Shown here: piece by piece, positions 45,488 to 55,273 of the stretch
Layout of the letters: each line of letters begins with the position of its first letter
Numbering within the stretch: position 1 is the stretch's first letter
Assembly (NCBI GenBank): GCA_963717195.1
Contig: CAVQVR010000010.1
Span: 248,001 to 312,000, forward strand
From: JACDAE01 sp963717195
GTDB lineage: Bacteria; Chloroflexota; Ktedonobacteria; Ktedonobacterales; Ktedonobacteraceae
DNA: 64,000 nt
Reading direction: 5' to 3'
Translations under genes and position numbers: made by a program
Notes under the pieces: model-generated
What the model was told of the DNA's origin: nothing
The model's input: only the letters and a program-made list of their open reading frames with translations
Databases searched by the model: none

Positions 45488-46405
45488 ATGCTTGTTTATG
45501 ATATCCAGAATCTGGTAAAACACTACCCCCAGCAAAAGCAACCGGCCAATAAACATATCTCCCTGCAAATCCACCAGGGCGAAATCTTTGGCCTTCTGGG
45601 TGACAACGGAGCAGGTAAAAGCACGCTGGTACGCCAGATGGTCGGGCTCATACGCAACACTTCAGGAAGTATCAGACTCTTTGGAGAGGATATCTTCCAG
45701 CACCCCACGCTTGTTTCGCTCAACGTTGGCTATATGCCTCAGGATGGTCGCGCCATCAACAATCTTACCGTGGGCGAGGCGCTCTACTTTACAGCGCATT
45801 TACGTGGCCTGAGTCGAGCCGACGCACGGGAAGAGCGCGATAGGCTACTAGAATTATGGCAAATCGAGATGTTGCGGGACAAATATAATTCACGCCTATC
45901 TGGTGGTCAGACACGCCTGCTACAGATCGCAGTCGCGATGGCCGGTTCGCCACCCGTCATTATCCTGGATGAGCCGACCAATAACCTTGATCCCCAACGG
46001 CGCAAGATGGTCTGGGATGTCCTGCACCGTTTCAATCGTGAACAGGGTACAACTATCATTTTTATTACTCATGACGCTATTGAGGCCGAAAAAATTATCC
46101 AGCGCGTCGGTATCATGCAGGCAGGTGAACTGGTTGCAATTGGACGCCCAAATGAACTTAAGCAGGTCGTGGATCGTAAGCTACGCCTGGAACTCTTTTT
46201 TCAGCCCGACCGACCTCCCTCGCTACCAACCAATCTACCATATACACGCATTGAGCCTGGGCGCTGGCTGGTATTACTGGAATGGGATCAAGCAGGCCAG
46301 ATAGTAAATAACCTGAATATGGAGCACATTGACGACTTCCGTCTGTATTCTGCAACATTGGAGGATTTATATCTGCACTATGCAACACATACACCACAAA
46401 CGTAA
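45488..46405 (+). CDS. ABC-2 type exporter, ATP-binding subunit
   Basis: About 305 residues with a single ABC cassette: Walker A GLLGDNGAGKSTLV near residue 40, Q-loop YMPQDGRAINNLTV, signature RLSGGQTRLLQIA near 140 and Walker B VIILDEPTNNLDPQ near 160, followed by the H-loop ITHD. The DrrA-like C-terminal extension (LRLELFFQPDRPP) is typical of drug or polysaccharide exporters. Of two in-frame ATGs (45470, 45488), the second has GGGAG upstream. The permease gene overlaps its 3' end. Confidence 0.92.
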   Translation: MLVYDIQNLVKHYPQQKQPANKHISLQIHQGEIFGLLGDNGAGKSTLVRQMVGLIRNTSGSIRLFGEDIFQHPTLVSLNVGYMPQDGRAINNLTVGEALYFTAHLRGLSRADAREERDRLLELWQIEMLRDKYNSRLSGGQTRLLQIAVAMAGSPPVIILDEPTNNLDPQRRKMVWDVLHRFNREQGTTIIFITHDAIEAEKIIQRVGIMQAGELVAIGRPNELKQVVDRKLRLELFFQPDRPPSLPTNLPYTRIEPGRWLVLLEWDQAGQIVNNLNMEHIDDFRLYSATLEDLYLHYATHTPQT

Positions 46406-47150
46406 ACAACAATCAGCCCCAGTACAACTCCTGAATTTGTTTTTGATCGAACTGACCAACTGGCGCTGGTCATGGCGCACCCAATTGCTTACCAGCACCA
46501 TAGCTCCATTAGTAAGCATTGCCGGTTTAGGTCTTTTTGCTCATGGCTCAAGTCAAGGCACGCTTGCATACATTCTTACTGGCAATATCATTATGTCTTT
46601 ATCATTTGGCATGCTGGATAAGGTGCAGAGCCATTTTATCTACATGCGCATCACCGGTGGGTTGGACTACTTCGCCACCTTGCCAGTACGACGTTCCATG
46701 CTTATCCTCGCAATGGTATTGGCATTCCTCGTCCTTATGCTCCCATCGCTGGCTATTACTATTGCCTTCGGCTCCCTTTTCCTCGGCATCTCCCTCTCGC
46801 TAAACCCATTGCTACTTTTCGCTATCCCTCTCTGCGCTATCCCGTTGGCTGGTATAGGTGCACTGATCGCCGCCTATACGCGCTCCCCAGAAGACGCAGG
46901 AGCCATCAGCCTGTTTGTCACTGTAGGATTGCTCGCCGTTGGACCAGTTGTGATACCACCTGAACGCCTGCCCTCGTTTATGCTTCTCCTGGGTTATCTC
47001 AGCCCTGCTACTTATGCTGCCTCCGCTCTACGTCAGACACTCCTCGGTCCCGTAAGCAGCCAGCTTTTCCTCGATCTGGCTGTATTGATAGGACTGTCGC
47101 TGGCCATCTTCTGGTTTATAGGGCGCAAGCTTGCATTACGCCAGACATAA
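46380..47150 (+). CDS. ABC-2 type exporter, membrane subunit
   Basis: About 256 residues with six membrane helices. The first follows WRWSWRTQLLTSTIAPLVSI, the family's amphipathic entry, and FATLPVRRSMLILAMV and LLLGYLSPATYAASALRQTL are typical ABC-2 features. It starts inside the 3' end of the ATPase gene, so the two subunits are co-translated. A GGAGG lies 15 bases before the ATG. The exported substrate is unknown: lipids, polysaccharide or a drug are possible. Confidence 0.9.
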   Translation: MQHIHHKRKQQSAPVQLLNLFLIELTNWRWSWRTQLLTSTIAPLVSIAGLGLFAHGSSQGTLAYILTGNIIMSLSFGMLDKVQSHFIYMRITGGLDYFATLPVRRSMLILAMVLAFLVLMLPSLAITIAFGSLFLGISLSLNPLLLFAIPLCAIPLAGIGALIAAYTRSPEDAGAISLFVTVGLLAVGPVVIPPERLPSFMLLLGYLSPATYAASALRQTLLGPVSSQLFLDLAVLIGLSLAIFWFIGRKLALRQT

Positions 47151-47299
47151 GATTAGCAACTCCTCTCATAGAAACCTTACCTTTCCGTGATACCAAATTT
47201 CACCCCTTTTCACTGGTTGCCTCGGGGAATGGAAGCGCTCTACATCGAAGATCTCCGGTTTGCATGGTGAAAAACGATTGCAAACTTTGAATAGGAGAA

Positions 47300-47488
47300 A
47301 TGGGATCGTGTGGCCTGGAGGGGTTCGTATACGTCATTACTGAAATTGGTAGAGTTAGTGAAGCAGTCGAGGAAGTGAAGACTCACAACAGCAAGTCACC
47401 CGGCAAGAAGCATCCCATCGATGTGCCAGGTAACTGCTTATCCGAATCAGTGCTATTCTGGTTAATTGCTCAGACGAATTACATCTAA
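47300..47488 (+). CDS. Small protein, possible decayed Lrp/AsnC ligand-binding domain
   Basis: 62 codons with AGGAG at a good distance from the ATG. Residues 8-28 (GFVYVITEIGRVSEAVEEVK) look like the first strand and helix of the Lrp/AsnC effector (RAM) domain. The remainder does not fit the family, so this may be a truncated relic or a new short protein. It is the only candidate in the 352-bp gap after the exporter genes. Confidence 0.3.
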   Translation: MGSCGLEGFVYVITEIGRVSEAVEEVKTHNSKSPGKKHPIDVPGNCLSESVLFWLIAQTNYI

Positions 47489-47502
47489 AGGAGTAGATAC
47501 TC

Positions 47503-48719
47503 ATGCCAGATCGTTACGCCGCATGGAGAGGGATTGGACAGGTCTTTCTGCTCAATCGTCTGCTGGTGCTCTGTATTACCTGTGTCTGCATTTTTGTCTT
47601 GCCTGCATTGATACCTGGCTATAAAAGTAACATCAGTGCAGATGCCTCCACATACCATCTTCTACCTTCACCAAACCTCAATTTATTGCTCTTCTCCTGG
47701 TTGCACTGGGATGCCAAAGCCTATCTGAATATCTCCTATCTGGGCTATCACCATCAGCCAGATGTAGGCTTTTTCCCACTCTGGCCGCTCACCCAGCATA
47801 TAGGAGGAAGCCTATTGGGGGGAAGCTTCCCCGTCTCGTACTATCTGGCGGGTTTGCTGCTAGCTAACCTCTTTTTCTACTTCGATCTGGTCTTGCTCTA
47901 CCAGTTGATCGCCAAAGGATTCGGACCAGCGGTAGCCAGACGTCTGCTGTTCTATTTCTCCTTCTCGCCTTTCGCGCTCTTTTTTTTCGCTGGTTACGCA
48001 GAGTCGCTCTTTGTTCTACTGACATTGATGATGTTTCTCTGTCTCCAGCGCGGCCACCCACACGACTGGTGGCTGGCCGGTCTCTGTGGGCTATTGGCAA
48101 CGCTTACGCGTTCTGCCGGCCTGATGCTGGTCATCCCTTTTCTGGTGGTGTATCTCTAGCGTTTCTGGTGGCCAGCCCGATCTGGACAGCGCGATTGGCA
48201 CCGCACATTAAACGCGGGCATACCTGTCATCCTGATACCCGTAGGACTGGTCATCTATATGATTTATCTCCACAGTGTCACAGGCAATGCACTTCTCTTT
48301 ATAAGTGAAGAGGACACGGTCTGGCATCGCCAACTGACCTTTCCGCTCCTCACTCTCTGGCTCACTTTGCAATCCTTTCCCCGCGAGACCCCGTTTGTAT
48401 TCCAGGTAGAAAATCTGGTTAATCTCCTGGCTGTACCATCCCCTTTACTATTCTAATCCGCGGCTGGCGTTCTCTTCCCCTGCACTACACGCTCTTTGCC
48501 TTGAGCACAGCACTTTTCGCGCTCAGTTTCCCCACGATCATCATCCAGAACGAGCCACTGCTCTCGCAGCCTCGCTATATGATGATCCTCTTTCCACTTA
48601 CCCTGATTCTCGCTCAATGGGGGAAAAACCCACGCTTCGACATCATCTTTCGTTTCCTGACTGTGCCTGCATTTGCTCTCGCGGTGGCCTTGTTTGTCAG
48701 CAATGTCTGGGTGGCGTGA
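47503..48719 (+). pseudogene. PIG-V-like mannosyltransferase, nonsense and frameshift
   Basis: A polytopic protein of the PIG-V/GT-C class, which transfers mannose from a polyprenyl-phosphate donor. SWLHWDAKAYLNISYLGYHH holds the luminal Trp-Asp motif, then FFPLWPLTQHIGG and FFFAGYAESLFVLLTL. An in-frame TAG at 48157 interrupts it, after which the same frame goes on (RFWWPARSGQRDW, NAGIPVILIPVGLVIYMIYL). A second shift near 48440-48456 moves the end (NEPLLSQPRYMMILFPLTLI) to another frame. The restored protein is about 400 residues. AAGGAG precedes the ATG. Two separate lesions favour a real pseudogene. Confidence 0.8.
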
Positions 48720-48957
48720 GAAGTACTCCTCTATTCGTTTGTTCCAGGGTAGGTGAGAGGCATAGGCGTAGAGCAGGGATAACAGGCTCGACTATACAAA
48801 GCCCTTAAGCATTCCTTACTACTTCTTGAAGGATTCTTTACTTTCTCCTGTTACGATATTTGCATGGTTGTAGTACATCCATTTGTGAACACAGAGGTGT
48901 TGTGGAAGGGCATAAGAAACTTCAGAGCTACCCAGGATTAAGTAAGAAGGTAAGCGC

Positions 48958-49599
48958 ATGCATACGCAAACATACATCGATACATTGTCTCCAGACACTT
49001 CGGATAGCGTCCTGCTGAGACAAATAGCAGCCGGCGATCAGGAAGCATTTGAAACGCTCGTGCGCCGCTATCAAGCACCGCTCTTTAACTTCATTCGTCG
49101 CTATGTCAAGGACTACGAGCTGACGCACGACATATTACAACACGTCTTTTTTCAATTGTATCTGCACGTTGCTAAACTGAGTACTAACCTCTCTACACTT
49201 CGTACCAAAGAACCTGTCAAATCCTGGCTGTATCAGGTTGCATGGAACCGCTGCATGGATGAACTGCGCAGGAAACGACCGCTTCTCTTCTCGGAACTGG
49301 AACTCGGTGACGACGACGAAGACTGGTCATTTCTGGAAATGATTCCCGATCCCCGTCCCCTTCCAGAAGAGATTGCGGAACGATCAGACCTGCAAAGAAG
49401 CCTCTATGAGGCCATTGAAGCGCTACCATCCAAATTCCGTTGCATCGTCCTTTTACGTTACACGTCAGGACTCACATTTCTGGAAATTGGAGAGATGCTG
49501 AACATTCCACAAAATACCGCCAAAACCTATTTCCAGCGTGCACGCCCATTGTTACGCACTGCCCTGGCATCTCAGTCTCAACTGGTTGCATCTTCCTGA
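48958..49599 (+). CDS. ECF-type RNA polymerase sigma factor
   Basis: 213 residues. Region 2 is near residues 20-100 (EAFETLVRRYQAPLFNFIRRY, DILQHVFFQLYLH, VKSWLYQVAWNRCMDELRRK) and region 4 is near 140-200 (AIEALPSKFRCIVLLRYTSG, then TFLEIGEMLNIPQNTAKTY). It would direct polymerase to a dedicated set of stress or surface genes. No anti-sigma gene is adjacent: 300 bp without a gene follows and then a convergent glycosyltransferase gene. The acidic linker EDWSFLEMIPDPRPLPEE is longer than usual. A weak GAAGG site lies before the ATG. Confidence 0.92.
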   Translation: MHTQTYIDTLSPDTSDSVLLRQIAAGDQEAFETLVRRYQAPLFNFIRRYVKDYELTHDILQHVFFQLYLHVAKLSTNLSTLRTKEPVKSWLYQVAWNRCMDELRRKRPLLFSELELGDDDEDWSFLEMIPDPRPLPEEIAERSDLQRSLYEAIEALPSKFRCIVLLRYTSGLTFLEIGEMLNIPQNTAKTYFQRARPLLRTALASQSQLVASS

Positions 49600-49897
49600 C
49601 CGATGTAACCTTGAGTAAGGGTATACCGGTTCTTTCCATTTCTACCTCAACCTATTCCTTTTTTAGACAAGACGCCCGTATGGAACCGATGGCACAGGTC
49701 CAGGGCTGGTAGCTTGAGTAAACGGTACAGTACGATATCTTACAGCTATCAGATTAATCAAACTAAAAACAAGTATCGCGAGAAATTAGTTACTAATGAA
49801 TAATACTACATCAATGGACATACAAGATCATCCTTCAAAACGCTAACCGCAATGGCCCCCCCTTGGACGGAGAGCCATTGCAATAATCTTATTGCTT

Positions 49898-52455
49898 CTA
49901 GGGTTCTACCCCCGATCCTTTCTGTATAAACACCGTCATATAATAGGCACCATCGGTACTTCCAATCGCCTTACGTTGCCACCACCATTGCCAGACATTA
50001 CTTATTGCACGTCCCAGATTAAACGTTGCCCCCGGCGGTGGATTATCTCCATAACTTAACCATAGTCCCAGACCCACACCAGTCGCTATCTGAGAAGGAG
50101 GAGAAGTACACTTAACCGTCTTACTGGGTACACAAGGAGCGGGCTTATAACCTTCGTCCCACCACGAACGCAACTTGTACTGGTGCGACAGATATTGGTT
50201 TTGGCTAGTGTACGAAGCTAGCATGCTATCATCCTCAGCACCAATAATTATAGAAGGATTCTTCACAGAGCAGTATGTGGGAAAACTGAAGCAGGCGTTG
50301 GGATAATCACGCAGGTACCAGTAAAAAGGCCAGCCTGCGTTTTGCATCACACCGATAGTGAGCGTATGGTGACCTCCATCCATTTTCTGGTCTAGCTGGC
50401 TAATCTTTGACATAACTATATTCATGTCAGTAGTAGTCTGGACATAGATCATCATTTCATGTGGACCATCAGCAGCGTGCACAAATGTTACCTGGTACAT
50501 GTTCTGTAGGGTGAGAACCAATAGCAGAGCAGCAACCACACAGGTAATTATGGCACCTCCGGCTGACCACCGTCTCACCTTTGGTAGAGGTCGAGATAAC
50601 AGTTCGGGAACTGCCTGCTCATTCAGGTTCACCGTCTCTCGTCGCTGCAAGCGCTCTTTCACCAGTTGACCAACTTTCACCACTGCTGGCTCCAGACCAA
50701 TAGCAGCTAGCAGCAGCATGGGCATTGTTATAAAAATCATCAACCAGGGCATTTTCTCTGCGGCCCAGGAGAAGATGAAGAAGTTGCCGACAAACCAGTA
50801 CGAGAGAAAGAGACGAAAACGGGTCGGTCGCAGCAATGATCGCACAACCCCAACAAGGCCAAAACAAGGCCAACCTGCTCATAGAGCGGGATCAGCATCA
50901 AGTAGTAGTACCAGGGCTGTTCACCACGTGCAACCTCTTGCTGCTGCAACCAGTAATAAAGCCCTTGCCAGATCCCATCTCCGATACCGCTACGAATATT
51001 GGTGAAGAGGGCCGTGAACAGAACCAGGAAGATGGCCCAGGCACATAATAGGGCAAAGAACCAGTGCGTCCAGGGCATCGTCACAATGCTATCGAGCACA
51101 GGCTGCCGCTCCGGATCAACGCGCTTCGCCAGTCTACGTCGTCCCGCCGGGGGCACCTTCCCCAGCATCTCGCGGATCAGGATGCTCAACACGTAGATGC
51201 CCAGAATGATCCCAATCCAGGGAACCACCATAACCGTATTATTCTTGAGATTCTGCACAAACAGGTCGGCAGTCGGCGTATTCTTCGGGTTGGTAATGTA
51301 GACAGAGAGGCTACTGAGTAGACTCAACCCAACCTTCGCAATCGGCAAGAAGATCAGGAAGTAGAGTATGACGGCTACTGGTCCGCCTGTCTCCGGCAAG
51401 TATTTCCTATATGCCACCTCAGCATTCACCCGAGCACGTAGCGGCCAGCGTTTACCCAGCTCCCACACGATCAGAGCTCCCAGGAAACTGCCAAAGATGG
51501 CAATCGTCAGGAAGGTTGCTTCTGCCGTCGCATACGCAAGGGAAAAAGCTGCCGCCGCTATGACCAGCCAGCGCATCTTGCGGCTCCGAATATAGCGCCC
51601 CACAGCTACAACGAGAAGCAGTGTAAAGCAGGCCAGATAAATATCTTCACGCGCGAAACGTGAGAAATACACCATACTGGGCGAGACCGCCAGGAGGAAG
51701 CAGGCCAACAAAGCACCAATGCGCCCCAGATAATCACGCAGAAAATAAGGCAGACTCACAAGCACCGTGCCCAACGTCGCAGCAGCAATCCTGACCGTCG
51801 TCGTATTGACGCCATTATCGGGCGCATGTAACCATTGGCTAATCTGATACACCAGCGCGATTGCATGAAACTGGAATGGACCATGCAGCAGGGGATCATA
51901 ACTATAACAGCCAGGGGTCACTCCGTTGAAACAGGATAGCCAGTTTTGCAGATCATTCTTCATCAGTTGCAAAGCATAGTAAGCATGCAAGCTCTCATCA
52001 TGATGAAGTGGCTTATCGCCCAGACCCCAGAAGCGCAGAATAGCGGCAAGTAGGATGATCCCCCAGAAAGGGAGCCATTCGAGGAGTTGCCCTCGCGTTG
52101 GTGCTGAGAATATACGTCTTTGCGGTTGTTCATCCTCAATGTCATCCTCATCTTCATCTTCATCTTCATCACCAGAGCCAGGACGTATCAGTGTATAAGT
52201 GCCCGCTTGCCTACCCTCTTCATCTTCTTTATCCTCTTCATCCGCTACCAATCCATCAGACGGCGCTACAGGTTGGAGCTGCTCATCAACCTGCACTTCC
52301 CCTACAACCTCAGACACAGATACCTCAGGCTTAGCGCCATCGCCAGCCCTTTCAATGTTCTCTGCACGCGCCTGACTCTCTTTGACTTCTGAGCCCTCCT
52401 CCGGAGAGGACTGTACAGCCATATTGTCACGTGGTTCGGTATCATAACTCTTCAA
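49898..52455 (-). pseudogene. Agl23-type membrane glycosyltransferase (TIGR03663-like), frameshifted
   Basis: Restored length is about 850 residues. An acidic, disordered cytoplasmic N-terminus (about residues 1-120, with an Asp/Glu run near 105) precedes a GT39/GT-C-like membrane core: GLGDKPLHHDESLHAYYAL with the catalytic Asp-Glu, CYSYDPLLHGPFQFHA, and FSRFAREDIYLACF. The first frame ends at 50740; the correct continuation (VVRSLLRPTRFRLFLSYW, then SWAAEKMPWLMIF and a large extracellular domain) needs one more G, at a C4 run 50848-50851. The start is TTG with AAGGAGGAG upstream. Members occur in Chloroflexi and Archaea beside DUF2298 proteins, as here. Confidence 0.85.
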
Positions 52456-52521
52456 AAGATCACTCCTCCTTGTCTGAACAGTTGTATCACCAGGATCATT
52501 ACCGGCCCGGCACTCAACCAG

Positions 52522-54960
52522 TTACCTGACTTTGTATATTGTAACGCCTTCGGCATTATAAACAACTTGCATAAATGCGCTGTAACGATGTAAATTTACA
52601 TTCGGATATTTTGCGAATTCGACAGGCCCAACGTAAAGGTATTGAGCATCATAACGGCCCATCAAAGACAATACTGTAGCAGAATCTGAGCTCGTATAGA
52701 TTGTAGCAACATCTGATGCCCTCCGTTGAAATTCGGCAGCATTCCCCGCTTTAGTAAACCAGTTTATACGCCATTGGATCTCATGCCCGATCCATCCCAT
52801 CGGTGTAGGCAGACCTGTAAACGCAGAGATACGTCCGGCATTGCTATAATCATCGCCAACAGCCTCAACAATAACTGGATCACCCTGCACATTGGCATTC
52901 AGCCAACGAATAGCAGCGTAATCGCCCGGATTCGCCGCATCTGTCGCCAGATAGGTTAACCCATCCAGGCTATTTGTACGCTGCAAATAAGGCTGCCCAT
53001 TAGCATTCAGCAGCGCATAACGGGCCTCCGGCGCGGAAAGTGGATAGGCCGTCCCAGCAATTATCAACGCAAGCAGGCACACTATCCATATAATGTATCC
53101 ACCTCGCTGGAGATAGTAGAGGAAGCGCGAAGCTGTTTTTACAGGATGAAAACTCTCCAGGATAAAAAAGAGACCCGCGCCACAACCAATCGAGAGCATT
53201 GCCCATGCCTGGAAATAGAGCTTAAATACGGTATTCATACGCGGAAGGCTGCCCGCAAACACGTCTTTCAGAAAGACTACCTCGCACACGGCGACCAGCG
53301 CAAAAGCCGTACCACCAAGCAACAATATAAAAGCATGGGCACGATTCCCAATGTTATAAAATAGCAACACAACTGCCAGAAGCGCAATACTCGTTGCAAT
53401 CACGAATGTCGCGCCATTACGCATTAAAACAAGCGCGATCAGTCCTACGAGGAACAAGAGAACAGCTCCTATCACACCCACTCGTTGCCAGTCGAAATAC
53501 CTCTCCCCATCATCATCCTCATTCCTGGTAATCAGAGAGGATAGCGGAAACAGTGGGCGCTTCAACGCGCTGGTGAGCAAGAGCGAGAGGAAAACAAAGG
53601 CAAACAGACCATAGATCAATAACTCATTGCCTAACTGGGAACGATCAGACGGATTGACAATACCGATACCCTGAGCGGGCGAAACAAAACTGAGATAGAA
53701 TGGGAGATAGAGAACGAAAGATAGTACGCCCAGGCTCAGGCCAGCAGTGACGATATCAAGACACAGATCTAGACTAAAGCGTGCACCATGCGTCAACCAT
53801 TGCTGCAATCCAATACACACCAGCGCCAAGCTCAGATAGGTAGGATAATCCCAACCATTCATCACAAACAGGCCGCCCAACACCAGGGCGGTCATAAACA
53901 GAGTCCAGACGAGACGCCAGCCTCGTCCAAAGACAAAGATCCCTTTCCCATCTGCTTCCAGGAAAAGGTTGAAGGCCATTCCCATCGCCATTATAGTAAA
54001 AGCCAGCGTCAATACATGGGCATGGAAGCAGGAAAGCAAAAAGCTAAAGGCAGGAAACTCGTTAATTGTATTACTAATAACACGCGAGGGTGCAAACCAA
54101 TCATATTGTGCCCAACCACTATAATTGTGCAACCATTGCTGTAAAGCAGCCGGGTTCGAGAAAATAGTATCGTGCTGTTGCCACCACGTCTGCGTTGCCG
54201 CCAGATTTCCCAGAACAAGTCCCATCATCATAGTGAGCAAACCATAAGGAACGCTACGCCACAAAGAGAGACATATCGTATCGGCACGCTCAATAGTAAC
54301 ATCCACATTCTGTATTTGAGGTCGTGTACGTACATAACGCGCCCAGGAGACAACGTTACACGTGACGCCAAAGAGGTTTACAGCCGTCAGACCAAAGAAC
54401 ATACAGATTCCTGTATTGAAGGCAATCGAGGGAGATTGGCCCAATAGTTTGGCGAGCATAGCAACGGTAAAATGCGCATAATAGTAATAGTTGATCGGGT
54501 AACCGGAGAACCACATATCATTGGGCGGCATATGCGGGCTACGCATAATGGCAGCGATAAAGCCCTCATCCATAAACATCTCATACGACTGAATACCTGG
54601 TCCATAGGACCGCAACCACCCCAACAGGAAGACCATGCCTAGAAAGACCACCTCTGCCACAATAATATACGTAAGATGAGAACGTATCACCTTCAGCAAG
54701 GTGTGGCGTACCCGTAAAAAAGCAACCAGATTGCACGCCAACAAAATAAGCGCCACGCCTGCAATAAAGAGCCGACTAAAAGGTAAAAATTGCAGGCACA
54801 TCAGCGGAAACCAGACGCAAAAGGCAAATAAAGCCAGGGCCAGGGTCTTACTAAACACCCACCCGCGATCTGGCATATTATGAAAAACAGTGATCGTAAG
54901 CGGCAGGCACACCAGGCCCAATACCTCGATCATAGCCCACATCTGAAGCAGTTCGAACAT
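52522..54960 (-). CDS. DUF2298 ('YYY' domain) polytopic membrane protein
   Basis: 812 residues with about 16-18 membrane helices. Diagnostic features of the Chloroflexi/Archaea YYY family: GWVFSKTLALALFAF, GEGFIAAI-like MDEGFIAAIMRSPHMPP, WFSGYPINYYYYAHF, SRVISNTINEFPAFSFLLSC, RMNTVFKLYFQAWAM, and a soluble C-terminal domain (AIRWLNANVQGDPVIVEAVG ... VYNAEGVTIYKV). The family is thought to act in polyprenol-linked glycan transfer to surface proteins or polymers; the reaction is unproven. It is intact and lies between the fused GT39-DUF2298 gene and the Agl23-type gene on one strand, forming an operon. Confidence 0.9.
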   Translation of the reverse strand: MFELLQMWAMIEVLGLVCLPLTITVFHNMPDRGWVFSKTLALALFAFCVWFPLMCLQFLPFSRLFIAGVALILLACNLVAFLRVRHTLLKVIRSHLTYIIVAEVVFLGMVFLLGWLRSYGPGIQSYEMFMDEGFIAAIMRSPHMPPNDMWFSGYPINYYYYAHFTVAMLAKLLGQSPSIAFNTGICMFFGLTAVNLFGVTCNVVSWARYVRTRPQIQNVDVTIERADTICLSLWRSVPYGLLTMMMGLVLGNLAATQTWWQQHDTIFSNPAALQQWLHNYSGWAQYDWFAPSRVISNTINEFPAFSFLLSCFHAHVLTLAFTIMAMGMAFNLFLEADGKGIFVFGRGWRLVWTLFMTALVLGGLFVMNGWDYPTYLSLALVCIGLQQWLTHGARFSLDLCLDIVTAGLSLGVLSFVLYLPFYLSFVSPAQGIGIVNPSDRSQLGNELLIYGLFAFVFLSLLLTSALKRPLFPLSSLITRNEDDDGERYFDWQRVGVIGAVLLFLVGLIALVLMRNGATFVIATSIALLAVVLLFYNIGNRAHAFILLLGGTAFALVAVCEVVFLKDVFAGSLPRMNTVFKLYFQAWAMLSIGCGAGLFFILESFHPVKTASRFLYYLQRGGYIIWIVCLLALIIAGTAYPLSAPEARYALLNANGQPYLQRTNSLDGLTYLATDAANPGDYAAIRWLNANVQGDPVIVEAVGDDYSNAGRISAFTGLPTPMGWIGHEIQWRINWFTKAGNAAEFQRRASDVATIYTSSDSATVLSLMGRYDAQYLYVGPVEFAKYPNVNLHRYSAFMQVVYNAEGVTIYKVR

Positions 54961-55104
54961 ATACGCTCTCTAGTCGGAAAGTAGCGGGATACCATAAACG
55001 TAACCCCTACCCCGATATTCGGATACTCAAAGCACCTCTATAAAAAACGCTCTACTACTACTAACGTATCTACAATATTTCTGGTTCCCCTCCGTAGTCC
55101 CGCT

Positions 55105-55201
55105 TACAGCGGTGCTCGGAAGAATTGACCCCTTATCAGGCAGTTCCCTAATGGTCAAAGCGGGCTTCGTGGATGGGTCAATCTTTCTGAGCACCGCTGT
55201 A
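55105..55201. repeat. Intergenic inverted repeat inside the glycosylation operon
   Basis: Arms 55105-55131 and 55175-55201 (TACAGCGGTGCTC... and ...GAGCACCGCTGTA) pair at 24 of 27 positions around a 43-nt centre. It interrupts the 313-bp gap between the two DUF2298 genes and may attenuate or process the operon transcript. Nothing else was seen in that gap. Confidence 0.8.
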
Positions 55202-55273
55202 GGAAAAACGGCACAGCACATCCTATCTCTATTTCCCCCAAAGCGTCAATAGCTTCACCCGCCATATCCGCAG

